Origin: Gonapodya prolifera JEL478
Lineage: Eukaryota > Monoblepharomycota > Monoblepharidomycetes > Monoblepharidales > Gonapodyaceae
Assembly (NCBI GenBank): GCA_001574975.1
Contig: KQ965835.1
Span: forward strand, 106,447 to 170,446
DNA length: 64,000 nucleotides
Direction: 5' to 3'
How positions within the stretch are numbered: position 1 is the stretch's first letter; each line of letters opens with the position of its first letter. Shown one piece after another: positions 22,726 through 32,742 of this stretch. The notes under the pieces are model-generated. The model was not told the DNA's origin. It saw only the letters and a list, made by a program, of their open reading frames with translations, and ran no database searches. A program made the position numbers and the translations under genes.

Positions 22726-24241
22726 TGGAAGTCCGAGTATTGGCGTGGGGAAATGAATAGTAAAGAACGTTCGGGATGAGGAGAGACGGAAGGTGTGGCG
22801 GTCCTCGCGCTGATGCAACGCCTTGTCCCGCTCTTGGTCTTCAGAAGCTCTCCTCCACCGAGCGTTACAGTTCCATACTCGTCATTTCTCCGCCTTGGCC
22901 GTGGATACACATTTTTCTCTCGTGCAGTAAAGTGTCCTGTCGTATCTCCGCCACTCCCTCAAAAACCTCCGGCGAGGCGGCTGGCCAATCATATTACAGA
23001 GCGTCAGAATTGTTGAAACGCAAGTAGAGGGCGTGAAAGCTTGTTGGACGAATGCGGTCTCCCGGACCTGACTGGAAATTTAACTTCTGCTTTTTGCGAA
23101 ATCAATTTTCCCTGGTTTGGATTGTTAAATAAGCTTCAGGTGCTTCCAAAGACAAAAGCTACTAATCTCTCCTTTACTCTCTTATCAACAGCACTCATTT
23201 CATAACTGCGGTGTACGGACAGTACTTCCGCGTGAGTGGCGAAAAGTGTGGAGAGATGCGGCTCGGATACACGAGAACTGTTCAACTTTACCTGTTGGAA
23301 AGGTAATCTAATTTCAGAAACACTAAGATATTCAGATAGACCATCTCTTGTTGTTTCCTTCAAGAGCATCTTCTTCCAACCCCGGCTTACTGCGATGGCG
23401 TCTTCGGCAGCTACAGAAGCCCTCCACCAGAATAATAGTAATAAAATTCCGGCCACTTCTTATCGACCTTTGCCAGGTTGGTTAGGAAAACCGCGTATTC
23501 AAACTTTTCCAGGTGTCCCCTGCACTCTCGGCAAAAAGGGAAGTCTCCCTCAGGGCGCGTGGCCGCAAAACACCTTCCTCACCGAATACCGGAACTCTAC
23601 TCGACTCTCCACGGTGAATACTTGAGCGCAGGAACATCGGCTTTCCTGTCGATCAAGTCGACCCCTTCATTTGCCCAAAGGTCTCCCCCCTTCCCTCCCG
23701 CATCCTATCCCCGAGTCCCACGTCCCAAGGCCTCACGGCGGACTCTTCTCATCTCATCTTACACTCGAACGTGGGTACTAAAGAGTGCCCGGGGGCGACG
23801 CGGGACAGCGGGCGCCGTGGGGTGCGGGAAGAAGTGACACTCCGGAGAATTTCTGGCGGAAGCGAGGATAATTCAGGAGACGTTGTCGCTCTCCCGCACC
23901 GTATTTAGTGGTCGGGTGGCAGTGGAGTTTCGTGCAGCCGGGCATTTTCGGTGATCGCTACAACAGGGCAGGCCCGGACTGTCACTCCACGTAGCACAGG
24001 GGAGGCGGACCCGAATCGACACACCACACGACGAATCGCGCACACCCGTCAGCGTACGCGCGTCTCCCCAATTAGTGCAAATGGACGGACACGGCGTCCC
24101 CCCGAGCAATGTGGGAGTCTGGGACGCAGCGAGACGCTTTCCCTATCGAGAGTCCTTCTTGCCTTAACGGGTCTGTGAGGGCGCGCACTGACACATGTCT
24201 TCACTTAGTTTCACCAGGTCTGGCTACGACACAACAACGGG
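22726..24241. other. Intergenic, 1.5 kb; no supported gene
   Basis: Several short frames occur on both strands, including a minus-strand one at 23136-23456 starting with a hydrophobic MAGILLLLFWW segment, but none has a domain or relatives in the window. The 3' part (23850-24240) should carry the promoter of the zinc-finger gene. Confidence 0.4.
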
Positions 24242-26724
24242 ATGGAACGTAACCCGAGATTCCCCCCATCCTACCTCGACGCCATCCCGGCAAAACTGCC
24301 TCTGCACTTTGACGCTCCCGCAAACGCGTCTCCCGCCCTCCCGTCCTCCCAGAACGCGGACCAGCTCATGCACGCCTATCCCACGCCTCTCGTCCCGCCG
24401 CTGTCCGATCTCAGGTCGCCCCCCGGCGTACCACTGTTCGACCCATCCACGTCTACTTCTGCCTCTGCCTCTGCCTCTGCCGCTGGACCAGGCGGTACCG
24501 ACTACTTCACATTCAAGCCCTCCGAGACGCAGTTGCCCTACACGACCCCGCCTGAGGAGTACTCACTCCGCACGCCGTCCGTCGTCAACAACGCGGCCGC
24601 GAACCCACACATCCAACACATGCACGCGGGGGGGTTCGACGCCCACGGACTCCCGCCCATGACGACTCACCCTGACGCCAGCTTGCACACGATTCCGGCC
24701 GCGGGCATGTCGGGAGCCGCAGCCGGGGCAGTCGCCGGGGAGTACCCACAGACGCAGGGGCAGCTGACCGACCAGCTTCACCAGAACACCAACAACACAT
24801 TCCGCGTCAACCCTGCCGGCCCCGGCTCGGGCCAAATCCCCATGTCCATGTCCATGCCCATGCCACCGCAGCAACGAATGGACATGCCCTCGTCCTTCTC
24901 CCAGCAGCCTCACCAGCCTGGAGGAAGTGGATTCCCCGGCATGCCCACTGGCGCCGGCCCCAAATCGAGCTCGGGTGGAATGGGAGGGGGTGGGGGTGGG
25001 GGAGGCGGTGGGGCCGGCTTCGTGCCCCCCTACACGTCGGCTGCTGCAGGGATGGTGGCCCCGCATGCGCAAGAAGGGTACTATCAGAGTTCACCCCATT
25101 TGGGCAACGCGACGGGTATGGGAATGGGGATGGGCGTGGGGATCGGAGTGGGAATGGGGATGGGCGTGCCGGCGTGGGGGCCGCAGAGTGGAGGGGGACA
25201 GGCGCAGGGGCAGCAGGGGCAGCAGGGGCAGCAGGGGCAGCAGGGGCAGCGGCAGGCGTGGTGGGACGGCTCGCCGGCGCAGGGGCAGGGGCAGCAGGGG
25301 CAGCAGGGGCAGCAGGGGCAGCAGGGGCAGCAGGGGCAGCAGGGCCAGGGGCAGGCGTGGTGGGACGGCTCGCCGACGCAGGGGCAGGGGCAGCAGGGGC
25401 AGCAGGGGCAGCAGGGGCAGGGGCAAGCGTGGTGGGACGGCTCGCCGGCGCAGGGGCAGGGGCAGGGTGGGATGTACAGTGGTCAGTCTGGTGAGTTCTT
25501 CCCTCCTTGTTTCCTTCCCCTCCCCGTCTCCTCTCCTCACACCTCGCCCCCTCTCCACAGCCCTCCCACAAACTGGCTATCCACCTTACGGCAACCCTAC
25601 TGCTGGATACCCCTCCTACGAGTACCCCTCCCCCGCCACAACCTGGGCGCAAGACGCCTCGCAATACGCCCCACAGGGCTACGGCGCTCGGATGCACATG
25701 CCCATGCCACCCGCAAACGAGTACACTCCCTACCCTGCTTACAACGGGGCTTATTCCGCACCGTACGCTGGTCCTGCTCCTGGCCCCGGTCCCGGTTCTG
25801 CTTATCCGTCTACTCTGGCAGCGGCGGGTGGAGGTGGAGGCGGTGGACCGGCCCGATTTGCCCCAGGCCGGCCTGGAAGAAGGGGAGGGTGGCCCGGTGT
25901 GATGGGCATGCCCCACGACGCGGTGGCCGCGGCGCAGGAGCGTGAGCAGATGATGAGGGTGAGGGTTAAGGAGTACAGGTGTGATTTTCAGGAGTGTGGG
26001 TTGGTGTTCAAGTCGAGCGGAGGGTTGTCGAGGCATCAGAGGATTCACCGTGAGTTGATGGATGGTGATCGACTCTGTCTTTTACCGGCTCATCTAACTC
26101 GATCCCTCCCCTCCCGCGACCTGACGTCGCACTTGACCCCCGACCCACCTCGTAGTCAACATTCGGTGAGCTTCCAATCCCTCCCCTTCTCTTCATTTCT
26201 GCCCCAACCACATCTTCTCACTAATCGCATTTTTCTCCCTCTCCTCACCTCTTCGCCCCCATCGCTACCTCACACACCAGCCCTTACTCATGCCCTATCG
26301 AAGGCTGCACCGCCACTTTCCACAGGTACGTTGCCCTCAGCCTCTTCCTCCTTCCACCCTCCCCCTTCTCACCCCTGTTCCCCGCACGCAACCCCATAGA
26401 ATCGACAACATGAAAGCCCACCACGCCTCACACGCCCGCCGGATCGGAAAACCCCTCATGGGCTCCAAAGCCATCTCGACCGGCACGCGCACTCCGTCGG
26501 GCGGGATTGGTGGGGCGGGGAACGGGGGCGGGGGTGGCCAAGACGGAGCGGGGACGGGAGGAGGAGGGGGAGCGGGGTCTCTCTCGGGGTACCCCCCGCC
26601 ACCCGTGCCGCTTCCTGAGGGATACATTGTGAAGACGGATAGCGCTGAGGGGCCGTGGAATGGTGGGGGAGCAAGCGGGGTCGGGGACAATGGCGGGCAG
26701 GGGATGCTGGATCGGGCGTCGTGA
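24242..26724 (+). CDS. C2H2 zinc-finger protein with long low-complexity N-terminus
   Basis: Probably a DNA-binding transcription factor. The ATG at 24242 starts MERNPRFPPSYLDAIPAKL. About 550 residues of Met/Gly/Gln/Pro-rich sequence follow, including a run of ten Gly, MGMGMGVGIGVGMGMG, and a Gln/Gly minisatellite (25190-25475). An intron (about 25491-25559) leads into a Pro/Tyr-rich exon. The first finger is YRCDFQECGLVFKSSGGLSR then HQRIH. The exon ends at 26049 and a 10-nt exon (26156-26165) supplies the linker residues LNIR. The next exon starts at 26281 with PYSCPIEGCTATFHR, and after one more intron comes IDNMKAHHASHARRIG, completing the second C2H2 finger. A Gly-rich tail ends at TGA 26722-26724. 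The two fingers near the C-terminus and the long activator-like N-terminus fit fungal regulators; the target is unknown. Confidence 0.8.
25190..25475 (+). repeat. Coding minisatellite (GQQ)n with WWDGSP spacers
   Basis: A 9-bp unit, 'caggggcag' with variants, is repeated in three runs, encoding (GQQ)n. The runs are separated by three near-identical 'gcgtggtgggacggctcgcc' spacers encoding AWWDGSP(A/T)QGQG. The higher-order unit is thus (GQQ)n-GQ-AWWDGSP, repeated three times with different run lengths. All units keep the reading frame of the zinc-finger gene. Such arrays change length readily by slippage, so allele-length differences are expected. Confidence 0.9.
26156..26165 (+). other. 10-nt micro-exon between two zinc fingers
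   Basis: The preceding exon ends at 26049 with phase 1 (ATT CAC C|GTGAGT). The intron ends cctcgtag and is followed by tcaacattcg and then gtgagc. The next exon starts at 26281 after cacacaccag. Joining these gives IH-LNIR-PYSCPIEGC, which restores the normal seven-residue C2H2 linker region between the fingers. Without the micro-exon the linker and frame fail. Confidence 0.7.
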
Positions 26725-27200
26725 TGGGAGTGGCGGCTGGGCTGTGTGCTGACGGCGAGGTGGAGAGTTTGGGGGCAGGGTTGGGAAGACGAAAACGGGG
26801 GCAGCGTCTTGCTGTGACTCTAATCGGACGGCGGAGATCACATCCAACAAAAACTAAAAACAACAAAAATGAACTCCCCGGGTCACTCTTTTGCGTGCGT
26901 GCTTTAATGCGTTTCGTTTTCGGGCTAGGGCAAGGTCTCTGCGGGTTGCGGCGCTCGGGTGTGTTGGATTTAAAAGAATTGCTGTAGTGCAGATCCGTCA
27001 GACTGATCATCTTTTGTATTCTTTTGCTTTTTCTGCAAATAATTACACATGACTGTGTGAACTAAATGAACTCCAGCTGACGGAGACGAAGTACACGCAT
27101 TTTTTCCAAATTAGGTGTGCCCACCAGTACACTATGTCGATTACCCGTCTCCTGTAACGTCCAATCACCTGCCTTCTCTCCCTACCCACCAGTACGGATC
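26725..27200. other. Intergenic, convergent 3' regions
   Basis: This stretch lies between the zinc-finger gene and the minus-strand unknown gene. It contains an A-rich segment at 26850-26870 that could serve 3'-end formation. No gene is seen. Confidence 0.4.
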
Positions 27201-28110
27201 CTACCGCGCCACGACCGCCCCACCAGCCTGACTCCCTGCAGCCGTCGATGCCGCCGTCGACGCCGCAGCTTGCACGACCTTGCCCACATACACCGCGGCA
27301 CTCTCCCACCGATCCACACACACCCCGTTCGCGCCCGCCTTTCGCGCCGCTTCGAGGCCCACGAATGCCGTAACGGTCGCCGCCGACAAGGCCGCCTCGC
27401 CGCCGTCGGCCCCGGCGTCTCCTTCAAGCCTTTCCAGGCGACCGTACACGGGCGAGTACGCCACAGCCGCGATCCCCCTCGCCGCAAGCCTTCCAAACAG
27501 GGCCGTAAAGTCTGGCAGGGCCAGGCCGCACACCCCCCGGTGTGTCCTGCGTGGTGGGGAAGGTGTCGGGAACGAGCACGAGCGATTCGGGGACCCGTGT
27601 GAAGGGGAGGGACCACAGCCAGTATGCGCGCAGGAGAGAGGACAGACGGGTGTGGGCGAGGATGGTGGGCACCGGTGCGAAGCGTTGTTCGGCTTCCAGG
27701 GCGGTGAGGTCGTCCCCAGCCTTGGATTTGGACTTCTTTGAAGATCGCGAGTGGGATGAAGAGGAAGAAGAGGAGCGTTCGGCGATATCGGCGAGTTGGG
27801 CGAGGTGGTTGAGCCGCGTGAGTGCCGGAGACGGACGCGTGGGTCGTCGAGCCCCAGGCGAGCGAGGCGGGGGCTTTTGGTGTTGGGGCGGCGGCGGCGG
27901 CGGCGGTCGTTGAGCTGTTTTGAGAAGCGGGTGCGGGTGCGGGTGGAGCTTGGACGGGCTTAGCGTGCGCGAACCGCTCCTTCCTTACAACGTCCACGAG
28001 GGTCTTGAGGCACAGGTCGTCGTCGGTGTGGATGTCGAGGATGAGGGGGAGGGTGCGGAAGCGGGTCAAGACAGATTTGAGTGTGAGGAAGGATTGAGGT
28101 TGCGGGACGG
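27201..28110 (-). CDS. Unknown protein, frame interrupted; may be the 3' part of the gene at 28233-28823
   Basis: The family is not recognised. One frame reads FLTLKSVLTRFRTLPLILD then DDDLCLKTLVDVVRKERF (about 27960-28080) and an Ala/Pro-rich linker. A second frame (27540-27790) carries a Ser-rich stretch, ALEAEQRFAPVPTILAHTRL and SLLRAYWLWSLPFTRVPESL. A third (27201-27533) reads CGLALPDFTALFGRLAARG and VTAFVGLEAARKAGANGVCV. The switch between the second and third frames falls at a run of six G near 27535, so it may be a base-calling error rather than decay. The distance to the upstream membrane-protein exon is small, and an intron of ~240 nt could join them. Convergent to the zinc-finger gene. 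Confidence 0.4.
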
Positions 28111-28232
28111 GTGGCTCGGGGGAGGGTGTGTCGGGTTGGGGAGATGGTGGAGCGTGTTTGCGATTGCGGGTTGTGGAGGCGCCTGATGACGGTTTGGAGG
28201 TGCGAGAGGAAGGTGGGGAGAGTTCGATTGTG

Positions 28233-28823
28233 TTAATTTAGGGAGAGAATGGGTGGGATGAGGGGACAATGACAGGCTGGAAACAGGGTGGATGTGTCAA
28301 GTTGGTAGAATTTGGAATTCAAGGTATGTTGTGAGCCCCTTACCTGCCCGTCTTTGGAAAACCACACTTCTGCTCTCAGACAGTCGACACCAGGTGTAAT
28401 CTTTTTGAATTCGTCCTCGGTGACGGTGAGCCAGTCAACTGAAGGAGAGGTGCTCGACTTCTGTCCTTTCGAATCGCCGTTCTGCACATCATTCGAGTCA
28501 TCCAAACCGACGCTGACATTCGCCACGACCTGGTGCGGAAACCTGACCTCCACATCGGGGTAGAACAGGGGCAGCCGTGAAAAGATGAAGGAGAGCAGAA
28601 TCAGCAGGCCCAGGAACAGTCCCGCGGCAATGGACCAGAGGTATCTGACGTCCGTCGTTGGGTCTGCGACGAGGTCGATGATGTTGCTCGTTGGCAGGAA
28701 GTACATTGCTGCAATCACGAGAATGATTGGCGCGAACGTGAATGCGGAGAAGGCGGAGTTGACGCCCCCGCGGGAGAGCGTCGAGAAGAGAAACCCGGCG
28801 AGGGCGAGGGGCACGAACGACAT
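28233..28823 (-). CDS. Unknown membrane protein, N-terminal exon with three hydrophobic segments
   Basis: The ATG at 28823 gives MSFVPLALAGFLFSTLSRGG. Hydrophobic segments are LALAGFLFSTL, FAPIILVIAAMYFLP and SIAAGLFLGLLILLSFIFS. After them comes a soluble part (PLFYPDVEVRFPHQVVANVS, then VDWLTVTEDEFKKITPGVDC and AEVWFSKDGQ). A GTAAGG directly after GQ (28343) looks like a donor, so the protein probably continues in a downstream exon; read-through would end at 28233. I do not recognise the family. The sequence at 27201-28110 on the same strand may be the rest of it. Confidence 0.5.
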   Translation of the reverse strand: MSFVPLALAGFLFSTLSRGGVNSAFSAFTFAPIILVIAAMYFLPTSNIIDLVADPTTDVRYLWSIAAGLFLGLLILLSFIFSRLPLFYPDVEVRFPHQVVANVSVGLDDSNDVQNGDSKGQKSSTSPSVDWLTVTEDEFKKITPGVDCLRAEVWFSKDGQVRGSQHTLNSKFYQLDTSTLFPACHCPLIPPILSLN

Positions 28824-29410
28824 TGGTGGCGATTGGGATTGGAGTTGGTGGTGGCGGAGAGTGAGAACATAGGGCAAAAGAAACCTGTGCTTTGGTCTCG
28901 GCAATCGCACGTGCGGGTCGGCACCACGTGCAGAACGTTTCACTTCTCCCATTCTTCACAACTTCTCCAGCCATCGAGAGCAATTTCTGCACTCCAATGG
29001 GCACAAATCATGAGTTTAAGTAAATGCAAGTACTTTGGCCTACGACACAAACAGCCGACGCGGGCGCAAAACCGAAGAAACAAGGATAATTTTTGTTTTC
29101 GTTTCTTTTTTCCACACAAGGCGATTTACATTTGCGGGGCACTGGATTAATCTTGAGCACAACCTGACGACCTGGCCGCAGACGCCACAACTCTGTCAAA
29201 CACGTCGAAACCAGCGATCCCCACGTCAACGCCTCTCGCTGCCCGAAATTTCGACCGTACGGCAATTACAAGCGCCGGAAGTCAACAGTCAGTGCCGCCT
29301 CTTGGTCACGAGGTTTGGGATACTTGGGATACACTTCCACCACAGCCCCGCCCGCCCCCTTGCGTCAACCGGATTCGGCCAAAACTCCAGGATCCGCCAG
29401 TAGGCAGTCA
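28824..29410. other. Divergent intergenic region; nothing recognised
   Basis: This region separates the minus-strand membrane protein from the plus-strand PB1 gene. It holds a T-rich stretch at 29080-29115. No gene or repeat can be supported. Confidence 0.4.
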
Positions 29411-30483
29411 ATGTCGCGCGACTTGCTCCTCCGCCTCGAGTTCGTCGGGGGCCACGCTCCCGTCGCCATTCGGCTGCGGCACCGGCGCATGTTCAACGGC
29501 GTTGATTCCATGCGAAACATGCTCGAGTCGCGGATCCCCAGTGCGCTGAAGGCGACAAAGTTTAGGTTTGTTTTCGTGTCGGAGGACGGCACGTTCAAGG
29601 AACTCAAGGAGGACGAGGACGTGTGCGAGATACTCAATCAGGCGGGGGAAGTCGTTACTGTCAAGGCTCTGCCAGAGCCGAGTGAATCCGTAAGTGGACA
29701 CTGCCAGTGCTTGTTTACGACCTTCGATAATTCCATTCACTCTCCTCTATCTCCGAAGCCAACCGACTCGGGAACCGACCAGACTGGCCGTCCACCTCGA
29801 CCTTCCTCCCATGCACCTTACTCACCCGTACCCTCCGACTCCCCTGCAACCCTTCCTCGCCAACCTCACAACCCCGCCAACCGACGACCCTTCACGTCCT
29901 CCCTCATATCCCCATCCCCTCCCGCCCTTTCACACCCACCCGAAACTGCCACTGCCCTCTCCCTCCCCCGCTCAATCACATCCATCGAAATCGCCCCCAT
30001 TCCCGTACCCCTCGTAGCCGAGTCCTACGACTGGGACGTCCCGATCCGGTCCGCGTCGTTGGACAGGTCCGTGTCGCGCCGCGTGAGGGAGGATTTGCTC
30101 GCGACTGGGTTGGCACAGGGAACGGTGAATAGGAGGAGCGTATTGCTGAGGTTGATAAGGAGAGTGGATCGCGATGAGGGAAGACGTGGGGGTGGGGGTG
30201 GCGCTGAGGAGGGAGGTGGGGGTGCGAACGTCGACGCCGACGATCTGGTCATGCTCGACACATCGCATGATGGGTCTTCCGGTCCTGGCCCTTCCACCAC
30301 CTCGTAAGTTTCCTTGTCTTTCCTCGCGTCCGTCTTTGCTCCACCCCGACGTATTGCATTTTCAGTCGCCCAACCGCTGCCACCCAGACAAGACGGACCG
30401 GCTCCGGCTCCGGCTCCGGGTTCTGGGACCACCTCAAGCGCCGCTTCATTCGGAGGTCGAATTCGTTTCCTCTTTCGAACTGA
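29411..30483 (+). CDS. PB1-only protein, family member 3
   Basis: The ATG at 29411 gives MSRDLLLRLEFVGGHAPVAI. The PB1-like domain fills the first ~90 residues: conserved early basic residues, FRFVFVSEDGTFKEL, then the acidic EDEDVCEILNQAGEVVTVKA corresponding to the OPCA motif. An intron lies at about 29690-29757. The rest is a disordered Pro/Ser-rich region, a Gly/Arg-rich patch, and a short last exon after an intron (about 30304-30365) with a basic end FWDHLKRRFIRRSNSFPLSN, TGA 30481-30483. There is no SH3 and no C-terminal domain. A protein of this kind could pair through PB1 with the full-length members and lack their output domain; that is inference. Note the similar basic Trp-containing tail of the gene at 32743. 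Confidence 0.7.
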
Positions 30484-30875
30484 TCGTCGGTCCACGCCAG
30501 ATTCGAGCGTGGGTGGGACGTGGGAGGTCCGCCCACTGATCCGTGCAGCAGGAATGTGAATAAATTCGGGCAAAGAGACGAGGGGGATAATAGCAAAGAG
30601 ACGAGGGGGATAATATCAACGCAGTTTAGCAAACCCATCTACTTCTTGAGTGTACTTTTCAGTCACTTTTTTGATATTTATATCAGCGTGAGTGAGGTGG
30701 AGACATCCATGTCGCTGGACGAGTGGCAGGGTTCACCAACCGGACAAAACCAAGCGCAACTCCGAAACCCCGTTCCTGAAGCGACTCGAATCCACTTCCA
30801 TTCTTTGAGCCCATCGACTTCTCGCCAAAGTCATCGCCCCTAGCCGCCCTCCCAGAATTGGCGACAGATTCCGGC

Positions 30876-32001
30876 ATGAACCACGTCCTCCCGATCGAAG
30901 CCCTCGTCACCGTCCCATCGTTCCTTCCCGCTCGCTCTCTCGTCCGAATGGCATCCGCGTGTTGCTCGTTTCGCCGTGACCTCGCCGTACCGAGTGTTTG
31001 GGAACAAATCGACCTCGCGGATGGGGGATCTAACTTTACGGACCACCGGTTGGAATTGTTCCTTCATCAAATTGGGCAGTGGGTTCGCCCCGTGTTCAGC
31101 AGTGTAGCTGGCAAGCCACGCGTAGTGGTTGTAGTCGAGCGTCTGCGGAGTTTGGTGTTGGACGGGACCGAGGTGACTGCATGGACGATGCTCAAGTGCT
31201 TGCAGCTGCCTCGCTTCAAGTGGCTTTCGATGAGGAACTGCCGATGGGCGGGAGAGGCCACTTTTACGGACGATTTCCGCCGAGTCCTGGATTCCGTTGT
31301 AGCGAGCTTAGACCAATTGAGCAAACGAGCTGGGCGGGATCGCCGGGAATGGCAGCTGCAGTATCTTGACCTCAGAGGAAGCTTCATGGCATGGGAAAGA
31401 GGATGGGGCTTCTGCCGAGGCTTTGCAGTTTTTGTGAGAAGGCAACGGCTTTTGACGATGACACGAAGATAAATCGGGACTGTTTTACAGACTGGCAGAC
31501 CCAGATTTCTGCGGTTGATATTGATTGGGGCTCACGGTGTGGACGGTGCTTGTATCGGGCAACGTGTAAAAGCTGCGGAAGGTACTTTCCCGACAAGTAC
31601 AGCCAAGCCTGGTTTGCTGTTACGCAGATCATATGCCATGGGACATGTGGCAAGCCTCGCGCTTTTCGACAAGGCTGTGTATTGTGCTGCTGCACAGAAG
31701 GGTGGACGCAGTGCCGAGCCACAAATTGCAATGGAATGCTTTGCCTCCGGTGCGCAGATCCGAAGAGTGACTCATAAGTCATTTGTGGGAGCTGCGGCGC
31801 GGGACCTTTCAGTCTCAACTACAGTCACAAATTCTCGGCAATGATTAATCCGGATTCAACCGTGACGAAGCAGAGAGTCTTTGGTCAAACGAGGTGCACT
31901 TCGTGTGGACGAAAATTGATTGCAGAACCCGAGACGGAGCCCCTCACACTGTCTGCCGTCGGTCTTGTATTTCAGCAGTTTGCAAGAAGTGCTAGGCTAT
32001 A
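30876..32001 (+). pseudogene. F-box and Cys-rich protein, decayed
   Basis: The ATG at 30876 gives MNHVLPIEALVTVPSFLPAR then SLVRMASACCSFRRDL, an F-box (Skp1-binding) motif at the N-terminus as in SCF ubiquitin-ligase substrate receptors. The middle part includes FKWLSMRNCRW and LQYLDLRGSF. Near 31385-31393 the frame shifts by one, and the continuation LLPRLCSFCEKATAFDDDTK, RCGRCLYRATCKSCGRYFP and CCCTEGWTQCRATNCNGMLC is rich in CxxC pairs typical of zinc ribbons. An in-frame TAA follows CADPKSDS (31774), but the same frame goes on with ICGSCGAGPF and CTSCGRKL before ending at 32001. One frameshift and one stop suggest recent decay. Confidence 0.6.
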
Positions 32002-32462
32002 ACAATACTCTTTCTTGCGGGACGCAGTTTGTGTGGATGGAACTGAATAAAGTAGATGTTGCCGTAATCCGTTGCCACAGCTTGATCAATATCTCTCACA
32101 AATCGGACATTCTCCACGAATGTGAGCAGCTCCTAGTGTCTATTTCTCCACCCGCTCACGTCGACTCCGGTTTGAGCGCTGTCAGTAGAGGACCCCAGTC
32201 GGTCAATTAGGCACAGAAAAAACAATAATAAACTGAGACTTGAGACTGCGCCGGAGAATTTGAGAGCAAACCGAACAGCTTTGTGTTTATTTTGCTCCCG
32301 CGGACGTTGACATTTTCGTAAACAAGCAGATGAAGATCCACCCAGGAACGCTGGGAACAATCGAAAGAAAAACCACCGGGTATCCTCCCAACACGCACGC
32401 TTATATTCTTCTCGTGTGTTACTCTGTCGACTCGGATCCGTTCCCTTGTCACCACGTCATGA
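32002..32462. other. Intergenic between F-box remnants
   Basis: Nothing coding is supported. The DNA resembles decayed flanking sequence of the F-box gene. Confidence 0.35.
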
Positions 32463-32595
32463 CCTCCTTGGCCCATCAAACCCGTGCTCTCGTGGCATCA
32501 TCATTCCTTCCCGCTCGTTCTCTGATCCGAATGGCGCAATCTTCTCGTCAATGTCAAGTCCATGCCGGTCACTCCGCTTCGTCCTTTTGGTGACG
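32463..32595 (+). pseudogene. F-box fragment duplicated from the gene at 30876
   Basis: The frame here reads TRALVASSFLPARSLIRMAQ. It matches EALVTVPSFLPARSLVRMAS of the upstream F-box gene, including the bases 'ttccttcccgctcg' (32503-32516 against 30923-30936). Only the F-box start is present and the frame stops at 32593. I infer a partial tandem duplicate. Confidence 0.55.
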
Positions 32596-32742
32596 CACAT
32601 TATCCCGAAGCCTTTTTTTTTTCAGCTGCAAAAGAAACCCTATTCCCCTCCTCCGGATTCAGCCATGCGACCTTAGCCCGCCTTTCGCTCCATACAACCT
32701 ATTCCGTCTCAAAAACATAAATCGGCTGCGCACGCCCCCCCA

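Noticed and set aside
25190-25475. Regular repeat-spacer pattern resembling a CRISPR array
   Set aside because: Units are 9-bp in-frame codon repeats inside a eukaryotic coding region; spacers are identical rather than unique.
24807-26048. Long minus-strand open frame (~413 codons) opposite the zinc-finger gene
   Set aside because: It is an Ala/Pro-rich shadow of the GC-rich minisatellite and lacks domains; the plus strand carries the zinc fingers and good splice sites.
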